Of a DNA stretch of 44,273 nucleotides, positions 33,851 to 41,526 are shown in pieces (within the stretch, counting starts at the first letter, position 1; the number at the start of each line of letters is the position of its first letter). A program made the position numbers and the translations under genes. The stretch is taken from the NCBI RefSeq assembly GCF_900172235.1, contig NZ_FWFQ01000027.1, positions 1 to 44,273 on the forward strand. Direction: 5' to 3'. Origin of the DNA: Pseudoruegeria aquimaris. Its GTDB lineage: Bacteria; Pseudomonadota; Alphaproteobacteria; Rhodobacterales; Rhodobacteraceae. A model generated the notes under the pieces. That model was not told the origin of the DNA, did not search any database, and worked only from the letters and a program-made list of their open reading frames with translations.

Positions 33851-34459
33851 ATGATGGATCAGACTGACTGCGAAAATCCGAAACGCCTCCAGATCATCGA
33901 GGCCGCCGTTGCCGAATTCCGGGAGCGTGGATTCCCCGACGCCAGCATGGACAGGATCTCCGCACGGGCCGGAGTTTCGAAACGAACCGTCTACAAGTAT
34001 TTCGAAAGCAAGGAAAAACTCTTCGCCGCGATTGCCGAACTGATGTCGGCGCGGATGGCGGCGGAACTGGACATCACCTACACGCCGACCGTTCCGATCG
34101 CCGAGCAGCTGACGCGGCTCGCGGAGGCCGAGGGGCGGATCTTCCAGTCGCGCGAGGCGATGGCCATGGCGCGGATGCTGCTGGGCGAAACGCTGCGCGC
34201 GCCGGAGGTGGCCCGCAGGAGCCAGGCGCGGATCGACGCCCATGCCGTCTTCTCCCGCTTCCTCGCCGATGCCGCCGCCGACGGGGCGCTGCGGATCGAC
34301 TGCCCCGACAGGGCGGCCAGCGAGTTCGTGGGTCTGCTGAAGGCCCGCGCCTTCTGGCCCCACGTTCTGGGCGGCACCGAGATCAGCGCCGAGGAAATGG
34401 CCGACGTCGTGCGGGCCTCCGTCGAGATGATGCTGGCGCGCTACGGCACGGGTGCTTAG
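33851..34459 (+). CDS. TetR-family transcriptional regulator
   Basis: A 202-residue regulator with a TetR helix-turn-helix (RLQIIEAAVAEFRERGFPDASMDRISARAGVSKRTVYKYFESKEKLFAAI) and an AefR-like C-terminal region (IFQSREAMAMARMLLGETLRAPEVARR, FLADAAADGALRIDCPDRAASEFVGLLKA). TAAGGAAAG precedes the ATG at 33851, with a second ATG three bases later. It is divergent from the iorAB-type operon across a 243-bp gap holding twin palindromes, so it most likely represses that operon and itself. Its ligand is unknown, possibly the aldehyde or heterocycle the enzyme oxidises. Confidence 0.9.
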   Translation: MMDQTDCENPKRLQIIEAAVAEFRERGFPDASMDRISARAGVSKRTVYKYFESKEKLFAAIAELMSARMAAELDITYTPTVPIAEQLTRLAEAEGRIFQSREAMAMARMLLGETLRAPEVARRSQARIDAHAVFSRFLADAAADGALRIDCPDRAASEFVGLLKARAFWPHVLGGTEISAEEMADVVRASVEMMLARYGTGA

Positions 34460-34468
34460 GCGGGTGGC

Positions 34469-34490
34469 GCCCTGAACGCCCGTTCAGGGC
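34469..34490. terminator. Bidirectional hairpin between TetR and UspA genes
   Basis: GCCCTGAACG (34469-34478) and CGTTCAGGGC (34481-34490) are perfect 10-base arms two bases apart. Both convergent genes end within 20 bases of it. Confidence 0.65.
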
Positions 34491-34506
34491 GCGGGCTGAA
34501 AGGGCC

Positions 34507-34914
34507 TCACCGCAGGATGAAGACGGAGCAGGGCGCGCGGCGCGCGGCGCGGGCGGCGGTGGAGCCGAGCGCGTAGCCCCGCGCATCCGGGCTCTGGGCG
34601 CTGACGACGATCAGATCCACGCCCTTCTCGGCGGCATAGGCGCAGATCTGGACGCCTGCCTTGCCGCGCACAACATCCGACTCCACGTCGCCGTGTTCGG
34701 CGGCGATGGCGGCCAGCTTTTCCCGGACCTTGTTCGTCAGGTGGTTGGCTTCCCGCACGGTGACGAACTCCGCCACGAAGCCGGGGATGTCCTCCAGCAC
34801 GGTCAGCAGGGTGATGCGCCCGCCCGGCGCCAGAAGGTGGCGGGCCGTCGCGATCTTGCGGGCGGCCGCCCCTTCGTGATCGAGGGCGACGGGGATCAGG
34901 ATATGGGAAAACAA
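34507..34914 (-). CDS. Universal stress protein (UspA family), last gene of the DHPS operon
   Basis: A 135-residue single-domain UspA protein (FSHILIPVALDHEGAAARKIATARHLL, GGRITLLTVLEDIP, YAAEKGVDLIVVSAQ, ARRAPCSVFIL). The usual ATP motif G-x2-G-x9-G-S/T is only partly kept: the last part is ALGST, but the region before it, SPDARGYA, lacks the first Gly. The start codon is TTG at 34914, after GGAGG with a nine-base spacer. It follows suyB after a strong hairpin. UspA proteins accompany TRAP operons elsewhere (TeaD with the TeaABC ectoine transporter), so a role in regulating this TRAP system is plausible. Confidence 0.85.
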   Translation of the reverse strand: MFSHILIPVALDHEGAAARKIATARHLLAPGGRITLLTVLEDIPGFVAEFVTVREANHLTNKVREKLAAIAAEHGDVESDVVRGKAGVQICAYAAEKGVDLIVVSAQSPDARGYALGSTAARAARRAPCSVFILR

Positions 34915-34947
34915 GGCGGCGTTCCTCCGGGTGGCGGTTCAGGGTGG

Positions 34948-34975
34948 GGGCGGCCCGGCGCGCGGCGGGCCGCCC
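34948..34975 (-). other. Strong intercistronic hairpin between suyB and uspA
   Basis: GGGCGGCCCG (34948-34957) and CGGGCCGCCC (34966-34975) form a perfect 10-bp GC stem with an 8-base loop. There is no T-run, so it may be a partial terminator or an mRNA end-stabiliser that lowers uspA expression relative to suyB. Confidence 0.55.
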
Positions 34976-34986
34976 GCAAGCGCGTG

Positions 34987-36168
34987 TCAGGCGCTGCGGT
35001 AGAGCTTGGTCATCGAGAATTCCCGGTGGCCGAGGGCTTCGGCGGCGGTATAGCGGCCGTTGGCGGTGCGGCAGATCATCTCGATCAGCGCGTCGCCGGC
35101 CTCGTCGATGGTCATCTCGCGGCGCAGGATGCCGGAGACGTCCACGTCCACGTGCTCGCCCATGGTGCGCACGGTGCGCGGGTTCGCGGTGATCTTGATC
35201 ACCGGCACGATCGGGTTGCCGACCACGTTGCCCTGCCCGGTGGGGAAGGTGTGGACCACCGCGCCGCCCGCCGCCATCAGCGTCACGCATTCGGCCGCCG
35301 CGGAGGAGGAGTCCATGAAGTAGAGCCCGTTGCCGGATTTCGGCATCTCGGCGGGGCCGAGGATGTCGATGTAGCGCGAGGTGCGACCGATCTTCTCGAG
35401 GTTGCCGAGCGCCTTCTCCTCGATGGTGGTCAGCCCGCCTTCGATGTTGCCCTTCGTGGGCTGGCTGTCGGAGAGATCGTCGGTCTGGTGCGCGAAGATC
35501 ACTTCGTCCTGGTAGGCCTTCCACATCTTGTACCAGCGCTCTCCGACTTCCTCGTTGATGGCGCGGGCCTTGCAGATGTGCTCGGCGCCCGTGATCTCGG
35601 AGGTTTCGCCGAAGAAGCCGGTGATGCCTTCGGGCAGCAGCTTGTCGTACATGTTGCCCACGGTCGGGCAGGAGCCCAGCCCGGTGGTGGTGTCGCTCTC
35701 GCCGCATTTGGTGGAGACCCAGAGCTCGGAGATCGAGCATTCCTCCCGTTGCAGCTCGGTGGCCCAATGGACGAAATCCTTCGCCGCCCAGCTGGCGCGG
35801 CGGATGGTTTCGAAATCGCCGTTCTGCTCGATGGAGAATTCGGCCACCGGCTTGCCGGTTTCGCGAATGCCATCGGCGATGCGCTTCGTCCAGCCGGGCT
35901 CGATCCCGATCACCACCACGGCGGCGACATTGGGGTTGGCGCCGGTGCCGATCATGGTGCGGAAATGCAGTTCGAGATCCTCGCCGAACTGCAGGCGGCC
36001 ATAGGCATGCGGGATCGCAAGCGTGCCCTTGACGTTGTTGGCCACCGCCTCGCAGGCGGCGTTGGAGATGTCGTCCACGGGCAGGATGACGACGTGGTTG
36101 CGCACGCCGACGCGGCCGTTTTCACGCCGGTAGCCCTTGACGGTCAGGTTGGAATATTTCGATGCCAT
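34987..36168 (-). CDS. suyB: (2R)-sulfolactate sulfo-lyase subunit beta
   Basis: A 393-residue protein of the UxaA/altronate dehydratase C-terminal family, corresponding to SuyB. It begins [35 protein letters not shown] and has [49 protein letters not shown] and [21 protein letters not shown]. With SuyA it cleaves (R)-sulfolactate to pyruvate and sulfite. Altronate dehydratase is the alternative, but the split small subunit gene upstream and the HpsN gene in the same operon favour SuyB. It starts 12 bases after suyA. Confidence 0.9.
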   Translation of the reverse strand: MASKYSNLTVKGYRRENGRVGVRNHVVILPVDDISNAACEAVANNVKGTLAIPHAYGRLQFGEDLELHFRTMIGTGANPNVAAVVVIGIEPGWTKRIADGIRETGKPVAEFSIEQNGDFETIRRASWAAKDFVHWATELQREECSISELWVSTKCGESDTTTGLGSCPTVGNMYDKLLPEGITGFFGETSEITGAEHICKARAINEEVGERWYKMWKAYQDEVIFAHQTDDLSDSQPTKGNIEGGLTTIEEKALGNLEKIGRTSRYIDILGPAEMPKSGNGLYFMDSSSAAAECVTLMAAGGAVVHTFPTGQGNVVGNPIVPVIKITANPRTVRTMGEHVDVDVSGILRREMTIDEAGDALIEMICRTANGRYTAAEALGHREFSMTKLYRSA

Positions 36169-36180
36169 CGGATCGGCTCC

Positions 36181-36471
36181 TTACCAGCGTTTGGTTTTGC
36201 AGTTGTGGGTGTGGACGTGGCCGCCCTTGGGAACGTCGGCGATGATCTTGCCGATGTCCTCGCCGTATTTGATCGCGGTGTCGCCGGCCTTCAGATCCTT
36301 CAGCGCGATCTTGTGGCCGATGGGCACGTCGGCCCCGGCGGTGAGGCGGAAGGTGGAGTTGTCGTGGGTCACGCAACAAAGCATGTCGGTGCCCGCGGTC
36401 AGCCCTTCCACCACGACCACGCCGACGTTGTCGGCATGTTCATGGACGAGCAGGTGGGGGATTTCAGCCAT
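36181..36471 (-). CDS. suyA: (2R)-sulfolactate sulfo-lyase subunit alpha
   Basis: A 96-residue SAF-domain protein matching SuyA, the small subunit of sulfolactate sulfo-lyase. It shows HEHADNVGVVVVEGL, THDNSTFRLTAGADVPIGHKIALKDLKAGDTAIKYGEDIGKIIADVPKGGHVHTHNCKT; the IKYG-IG-A-I--G-HVH-HN pattern is common to UxaA N-terminal domains. In altronate dehydratase this domain may be fused, whereas in SuyAB it is a separate gene, as here. It starts 11 bases after the zinc dehydrogenase gene and is followed directly by suyB. The sulfite it helps release must be oxidised or exported by proteins not encoded in the window. Confidence 0.9.
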   Translation of the reverse strand: MAEIPHLLVHEHADNVGVVVVEGLTAGTDMLCCVTHDNSTFRLTAGADVPIGHKIALKDLKAGDTAIKYGEDIGKIIADVPKGGHVHTHNCKTKRW

Positions 36472-36482
36472 TGATGGTCTCC

Positions 36483-37475
36483 TCAGGCGTCAGGTTTCAG
36501 AAGGATCTTGGGGGCCTGCACGCGGCCGGCCCGGATGTCGGCGAAGGCGGCGGCGCCTTCGGAAAGGGGGCGGCGCTCGGTCCAGTCCAGAGGGCCGAGG
36601 CGCCCGTCGAACATCGCTTGCGCGCAGTCGCGGAAATCCTGCGAGGTGTAGGTGTAGGTGCCGGTGAAGGTGATCTCCTGCAGCGTCATGCGGCGGATAT
36701 CGAGCCCGCCTTCGGCCGAGCCGAGGCCGATGTGCACGATGATGCCGCCGGGGCGGGCCGCCAGGGACGCCGCCGCGCGGGTGGGCACGATGCCGACGCC
36801 ATCCACGATCACGTCATACTGGCGGCTGGTGGCGGCCTCCGGGGCGATGACCTCCATCCCGCAGGCCTCCTTGAGATAGGCGGCGCGGGCGGCGTTTGGC
36901 TCGACGATACGGATATCCGCGATGCCTTGCGCCTTGAGGCTCAGTGCCGCGCCGAGGCCGATCGCACCGCCCCCGAAGACCAGCGCCCTTGCATCGGCTT
37001 GGGCACCGGCGGGGTGGGCGCGGGCGATGCGGGCTGCGTGCCAGCCGCAGGCGATGGGCTCCGCCAGGGCCGCCTGGTCGGACGAGACGTGACCCGGCAC
37101 CGCCACGAGGTTGCGCTCCGGCAGCGCGACCCATTCGGCGAAGCCGCCTTCGCGCGGGGGCATGGAGATGATCTGGCGCTCGGGGCAGAGGTTGTCCTGC
37201 CCGCTCCGGCAGGCCCGGCAGGTGCCGCAGGTGACGAGCGGGTTGATGGTGACGCGCTGGCGGCTGCCGTCGGGCATCACCGCCACACCAGCCACCTCGT
37301 GGCCGAGGATCAGCGGCGCCGGGCGGCGTTCGTCATGGCCGAGGTAGGCGTGCATGTCGGAGCCGCAGATGCCGGCGCTTTCCACCTGCACGATAAGTTC
37401 GCCGGCAGCCGGGGCGGGGGGCGGGACGTCCCGGATTTCAAGGCTCTCAGGGCCGGTATAGACAAGTGCCTTCAT
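36483..37475 (-). CDS. Zinc-dependent alcohol dehydrogenase, probable DHPS 2-dehydrogenase
   Basis: A 330-residue medium-chain dehydrogenase. Catalytic zinc ligands appear in GICGSDMHAYLG and GHEVAG, the structural zinc in CGTCRACRSGQDNLC (four Cys), and the NAD fold in VFGGGAIGLGAALSLKAQGI. In known DHPS operons two dehydrogenases beside HpsN (HpsO and HpsP) interconvert the DHPS enantiomers through the 2-keto compound; this gene and the SDR before it occupy that role. I do not assign which is O and which is P. Its ATG overlaps the SDR stop by four bases. Confidence 0.82.
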   Translation of the reverse strand: MKALVYTGPESLEIRDVPPPAPAAGELIVQVESAGICGSDMHAYLGHDERRPAPLILGHEVAGVAVMPDGSRQRVTINPLVTCGTCRACRSGQDNLCPERQIISMPPREGGFAEWVALPERNLVAVPGHVSSDQAALAEPIACGWHAARIARAHPAGAQADARALVFGGGAIGLGAALSLKAQGIADIRIVEPNAARAAYLKEACGMEVIAPEAATSRQYDVIVDGVGIVPTRAAASLAARPGGIIVHIGLGSAEGGLDIRRMTLQEITFTGTYTYTSQDFRDCAQAMFDGRLGPLDWTERRPLSEGAAAFADIRAGRVQAPKILLKPDA

Positions 37476-38257
37476 TTCGCGGTGAACCCCCCGTCGACCA
37501 TGAGGATCTGCCCGGTCACGTAGCGGGAGGCCTCGGAGCAGAGAAACAGAAGCGGGCCGTCCAGATCTTCCGGCACGCCGTTGCGGCCGATGCAGGTTTG
37601 CGCCGCATTGCGGGCCGCGCGGGCCTCGTCGGAGAAGACGGCCGCCGTGAGTTCGGTCGGGAAGAAGCCCGGCGCGATGGCGTTGGCGGTGATGCCCCGT
37701 CCGGACCACGCCTCGGCCATGGCCCGCGTCATCTGCGCCACGCCGCCTTTGCTGGCCCCGTAGGCGATGCCGCCCGGAAAGGCGCGGAAGGATTGCAGCG
37801 AGGCGAAATTAACGATCCGCCCCCAGCCCTTTTCGGCCATCGCGGGCGCGAAGGCCTGGCTCAGGAAGAAGGGGGCGGAGAGGTTGACGGCAAGCGTGGC
37901 CTCCCAGCCTTCGGGCGTCACCTCGTCGGCGCCCTGCCGCGTGTTGAGCCCGGCGGCATGGACAAGGATGTCGGGCGCGCCGAAAGGGGCGGCGATCCGG
38001 TCCACGAGAGCGGACCGCCCGACGGGATCGGCCACGTCGGCGGCCACCGCCGCGCGCGCGCCGGGCCCTTCCGCGCAGAAGGCTTCGAGCGCCTCGGCGC
38101 GGCGGGCCACGGCGATCACCTTCGCACCCGCACCCGCCAGCACCTCCGCCGCCCGCCGCCCGAGGCCCGAGCTGGCCCCGGTCACGCAGGCGACGCGCCC
38201 GGCAACGGAGAACAGCGCGGGATCGGGCGCGACGGAAGAGGCGGCGGTGCTATTCAT
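37472..38257 (-). CDS. SDR-family oxidoreductase, probable DHPS 2-dehydrogenase
   Basis: A 261-residue classical SDR with TGASSGLGRRAAEVLAGAGA, HAAGLNTRQG, NFASLQSFRA, active-site IAYGASKGG (Tyr-x3-Lys) and the C-terminal ASRYVTGQILMVDGGFTAK. It overlaps the end of hpsN by eight bases and the zinc dehydrogenase start by four, so all three enzymes are made in step. With the zinc dehydrogenase it probably oxidises one DHPS enantiomer and reduces the keto form to the other, feeding HpsN with the (R) form. Gluconate 5-dehydrogenase-like enzymes have the same architecture, so the assignment depends on context. Confidence 0.8.
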   Translation of the reverse strand: MNSTAASSVAPDPALFSVAGRVACVTGASSGLGRRAAEVLAGAGAKVIAVARRAEALEAFCAEGPGARAAVAADVADPVGRSALVDRIAAPFGAPDILVHAAGLNTRQGADEVTPEGWEATLAVNLSAPFFLSQAFAPAMAEKGWGRIVNFASLQSFRAFPGGIAYGASKGGVAQMTRAMAEAWSGRGITANAIAPGFFPTELTAAVFSDEARAARNAAQTCIGRNGVPEDLDGPLLFLCSEASRYVTGQILMVDGGFTAK

Positions 38258-39557
38258 CGGCGGAGAGGTTGAAGGTTTCGTCGGGGAAGTATTTCTTCAG
38301 CCGGATGTCGGCGGTGCGGGCGTGGCCCTCCATGCCTTCCAGCCGCGAAATCCGCGCGGTGGCCTCCGCCACGGGCTTGGCGCCTTCGCGGGTGGCGCGC
38401 TGCCACGTGACGATCTTCATGTATTTGTGCACCGAAAGGCCGCCGGTGTAGCTGGCCGCGCCCGAGGTGGGCAGCACGTGGTTGGTGCCGGAAGCCTTGT
38501 CGCCGAAAGCGACGGTGGTTTCCTCTCCGAGGAAGAGCGAGCCGTAGCAGGAGAGGCGGTCGAGCCACCAGTCCAGATCCTCGGCCTGCACGGTGAGGTG
38601 CTCCGGGGCGTAGTCATCGGAGGTGGCCGCCATCTCCTCGCGATCGGCGCAGAGGATCACCTCGGCGTAGTCGCGCCAGGCGGCGGTGGCGTTCTCGCGG
38701 TTCACCTCGGGCAGATCCTCGATCAGCGGCGGCACGAGGCGCATCACCTCCTCGGCGAGCGCGCGATCGTCCGTGACGAGCCAGACCGGCGAATTGTAGC
38801 CGTGCTCGGCCTGCCCCACGAGATCGGTGGCCACGATCATCGGATCGGCCGTCTTGTCGGCCAGGATCAGGCTGTCGGTCGGGCCGGCGATCATGTCGAT
38901 GCCGACCCGCCCGAAGAGCATCCGCTTGGCCTCGGCCACGAACTGGTTGCCGGGGCCGACGAGGATGTTGGCCTTGGGCAGGCCGAAGAGGCCGAAGGTC
39001 ATCGCGGCGACGGCCTGCACCCCGCCCATGGCCATGATCTTGTCGGCTCCGCAGACATGGGCGGCGTAGATGATCGCCGGCGCGACGCCCACGCCGGGGC
39101 GGGGCGGGGAGGCGGCGACGATGTTCCTGCAGCCGGCGACCTTGGCCGTCGTCACCGTCATGATGGCGCTGGCGATGTGGCTGTAGCGCCCGCCGGGCAC
39201 GTAGCAGCCGGCGGCATGCACGGGGATGGCCTTCTGGCCCGCGATCAGGCCCGGCACCACCTCGACCTCGAAGTTGCCCACCGTCGCAAGCTGCGCCTCG
39301 GCGAATTTCTTCACGTTGGCATGGGCGAACTCGATGTCCTTGCGCAGCTGCTCGGGCACCTGCGCGGCGGCGGCGGCGACGGTTTCCTCCGACAGCAGGA
39401 TCTCGCCGTCGTAGCGGTCGAACTTGCGCGCGTATTCGAGCGCCTTCTCGTCGCCGCCGGCCTCGATGTCATCGAGGATGCCGCGCACGATCTCCTTGGT
39501 TTCGGTGGCGTCGCTCCTTGAGGTGAGCGTGGCCTTCTTCAGGTACTCTCTCGGCAT
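38250..39557 (-). CDS. hpsN: Sulfopropanediol 3-dehydrogenase HpsN (HisD family)
   Basis: A 435-residue histidinol dehydrogenase homologue. It shows the HisD framework (YVPGGRYSHIASAIMTVTTAKVAGCRNIVAASPP, AMGGVQAVAAMTFG, VGPGNQFVAEAKRMLFGRVGIDMIAGPTDSLILAD, AEHGYNSPVWLVT, GTNHVLPTSGAASYTGGLSVHKYMK). It is not in a his operon: it lies between a TRAP transporter and suyAB. HpsN is the known zinc and NAD-dependent enzyme that oxidises (R)-DHPS in two steps to (R)-sulfolactate. The order TRAP, hpsN, two dehydrogenases, suyAB matches described DHPS clusters. True histidinol dehydrogenase is the alternative and is unlikely here. Confidence 0.88.
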   Translation of the reverse strand: MPREYLKKATLTSRSDATETKEIVRGILDDIEAGGDEKALEYARKFDRYDGEILLSEETVAAAAAQVPEQLRKDIEFAHANVKKFAEAQLATVGNFEVEVVPGLIAGQKAIPVHAAGCYVPGGRYSHIASAIMTVTTAKVAGCRNIVAASPPRPGVGVAPAIIYAAHVCGADKIMAMGGVQAVAAMTFGLFGLPKANILVGPGNQFVAEAKRMLFGRVGIDMIAGPTDSLILADKTADPMIVATDLVGQAEHGYNSPVWLVTDDRALAEEVMRLVPPLIEDLPEVNRENATAAWRDYAEVILCADREEMAATSDDYAPEHLTVQAEDLDWWLDRLSCYGSLFLGEETTVAFGDKASGTNHVLPTSGAASYTGGLSVHKYMKIVTWQRATREGAKPVAEATARISRLEGMEGHARTADIRLKKYFPDETFNLSADE

Positions 39558-39566
39558 GGCAGGGCC

Positions 39567-40895
39567 CTATTTGTAGATGTCCGGCAAGAGGACGGTGGAA
39601 ATGGTCGGCACGTAGGCGATGAAGAGGGTCACCACGAGCATGAAGAAAACGAAGGGGATGGCGCGATAGGCGATCCGAAGGATCGACTCCCCGGTGATCC
39701 CGGCCACCACGAAGAGGTTGAGCCCCAGCGGCGGGGTGATGAAGCCCACGCCGAGCGCGGTGATCATCATGATGCAGAACTGGATCTCGTTCATGCCGAT
39801 GTCGTCGGCCAGGGGTTTCAGGATCGGCGCGAGGATCACGATGTTGGGCGTCGTCTCCATCACGCAGCCGGCCGCGATCAGGATGCCCACCATCATGAGG
39901 ATCAGGATCAGCGGCTCGTCGCTCACCGAGGTGGCGGCGGCCACGAAGCCCTGCGGCACGCCGATGATGGCGAGCGCCTCGGCCAGCGGGGCGGAGAAGG
40001 CGATGATCGGCAGGATCACCCCGTTCACCTTGGCCGAGCTCACCAGCATCGCCGGAAAATCGCTCAGCCGCAGTGTGCCGAGGATGAAGCCCATGATGAT
40101 CGTCACCACCACGGCCGTGGCGCCCGCCTCGGTGGGGGTGAGGCGGCCCGAGAAGATGCCGTAGAAGATGATGCCGGGCACGAGGAAGGCATACCAGCCG
40201 GATTTGAGCGCCGCGCCCAGGCGGGAGAAATACTCGCCCATGCTGATGTTTCCGCCGCCTTCCCAGCCCTTGAGCCGGTTCATGATGATGTTGGTGGCGA
40301 GGATCGACAGCAGGATGGCGATGCCCGGGATCAGCGCGGCGAGGAAGAGCGTGGAGGCGGAAATCCCCAGCACGAGGCCGATGATGATGTAGGCGATGGA
40401 GGGCGGGATCAGGATGCCGGTGCAGGCTCCGGCGGCCACCAGCGCGCAGGCGTAGGGGCGGGGGTAGCCCGATTCCACCAGCCGGTCGATCGTCATGCGG
40501 CCCACCGCGGCGGCACCGGCGGCGTCAGAGCCCGAGATCGCGGCGAACATGCCGCAGACAAGCACCGTGGCCGAGCCGAAGCCGCCCTTCGCGAACTGGG
40601 TGAGCGCCTCGGCGACGTCGAGGAACTTCCGGCTCAGGCCCGTGCGCACCAGCACGTCGCCCGTGAGGATGAAGAGCGGCACGGCGGTGAGTGCGAAGAA
40701 ATCGATGCCCGAGAAGAGCTTTTCGCCCACGAGGCTCAGGGGCAGCGCACCGGACCAGACCAGCATCACGATGGCGGAGGAGCCGATGGCGGCCCAGACG
40801 GGCACGGCAAGCGCCACGAGCAGCACGAAGAGGATGACGGGGCCGTAGAAATCCCAGCCCAGGACGACGGATTGATCGAGTTGGTTCCAAAGCAT
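39567..40895 (-). CDS. dctM: TRAP transporter large permease DctM
   Basis: A 442-residue inner-membrane protein with 11-13 hydrophobic helices in the DctM pattern: IDFFALTAVPLFILTGDVLVRTGLSRKFLDVAEAL, MFAAISGSDAAGAAAVGRMTIDRLVESGYPRPYACALVAAGACTGILIPPSIAYIIIGLV, RLTPTEAGATAVV and the late MMITALGVGFITPPLGLNLFVVAGI. It is the sodium-coupled transport subunit. The ATG at 40895 is chosen over a start 18 codons upstream because that region overlaps the dctQ end and has no hydrophobic character. It ends nine bases before hpsN, supporting joint transcription. Confidence 0.93.
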   Translation of the reverse strand: MLWNQLDQSVVLGWDFYGPVILFVLLVALAVPVWAAIGSSAIVMLVWSGALPLSLVGEKLFSGIDFFALTAVPLFILTGDVLVRTGLSRKFLDVAEALTQFAKGGFGSATVLVCGMFAAISGSDAAGAAAVGRMTIDRLVESGYPRPYACALVAAGACTGILIPPSIAYIIIGLVLGISASTLFLAALIPGIAILLSILATNIIMNRLKGWEGGGNISMGEYFSRLGAALKSGWYAFLVPGIIFYGIFSGRLTPTEAGATAVVVTIIMGFILGTLRLSDFPAMLVSSAKVNGVILPIIAFSAPLAEALAIIGVPQGFVAAATSVSDEPLILILMMVGILIAAGCVMETTPNIVILAPILKPLADDIGMNEIQFCIMMITALGVGFITPPLGLNLFVVAGITGESILRIAYRAIPFVFFMLVVTLFIAYVPTISTVLLPDIYK

Positions 40896-40905
40896 CGCAG
40901 GGCCC

Positions 40906-41418
40906 TCAGTCGAACAGCTTGTCGCCTTCGTAGACGGGGCGGCCCGCACGAAGGTCCGCGATGTCGCGGAGGATGGATTGAACGAGGCGCAGCAGCACGA
41001 GCGCGAAACCCACGGGCACCGCCATCAGGAACCAGACGCGGCTGATCCGGAGCCCGTCTGTGACGGAGCCGAACTTGGCGGAAACATGCACGGTTTCATA
41101 CGAGTAGTAGAGCGCGACGACGGAAACGGCGACCATCACCAGATCTCCGAAGAGGTAGATCACCGCCTTGGTGCGCGGGCCGACGTAATGCAGGATCACG
41201 TCGATCCTTATGTGGCCGCGTTCCTTCACGGCGGCGGCCGCCCCGATCCAGGCGAGATAGATGAAGGAGTAGCGCACGATCTCCTCGCCCCAGATCGAGG
41301 AGTAGGAGAGCAATTCGCGGCGCAGCACCTCGATGAACATCGTCGCCACGAGCATCGTGTAGAAGATGAGCAAGAGCCATCGCTCGGCATTCCGGTTGAG
41401 GGTTTGCAGAACTTGCAT
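40906..41418 (-). CDS. dctQ: TRAP transporter small permease DctQ
   Basis: A 170-residue membrane protein with four predicted helices. The helical core has TLNRNAERWLLLIFYTMLVATMFIEVLRRELLSYSSIWGEEIVRYSFIYLAWIGAAAAVKERGHIRIDVI, with the EE--RY and H-RID signatures of DctQ. It bridges the binding protein and DctM. The gene starts 108 bases after dctP, a gap that holds a strong hairpin, and is ten bases upstream of dctM. Confidence 0.93.
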   Translation of the reverse strand: MQVLQTLNRNAERWLLLIFYTMLVATMFIEVLRRELLSYSSIWGEEIVRYSFIYLAWIGAAAAVKERGHIRIDVILHYVGPRTKAVIYLFGDLVMVAVSVVALYYSYETVHVSAKFGSVTDGLRISRVWFLMAVPVGFALVLLRLVQSILRDIADLRAGRPVYEGDKLFD

Positions 41419-41493
41419 CCGTCACATCCTTCCCGTGCGCTGGCTTTGAACGGCCCGCGGCGATGCTGGTTTCAAGAGGGGTTTCAGAGGGTT

Positions 41494-41518
41494 GGCAGGG
41501 CGGGCGGGCCGCCCTGCC
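41494..41518 (-). other. Intercistronic hairpin after the TRAP binding-protein gene
   Basis: GGCAGGGCGG (41494-41503) and CCGCCCTGCC (41509-41518) form a perfect 10-bp stem with a 5-base loop, eight bases past the dctP stop. It occupies the same place as the hairpin after the ABC binding-protein gene at 5728 and could likewise raise binding-protein message over permease message. Confidence 0.6.
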
Positions 41519-41526
41519 GTGATGCG

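Noticed and set aside
38250-39557. Histidinol dehydrogenase of histidine biosynthesis
   Set aside because: Same family, but no his genes are near and the operon is a TRAP/sulfolactate lyase unit, where HpsN belongs.
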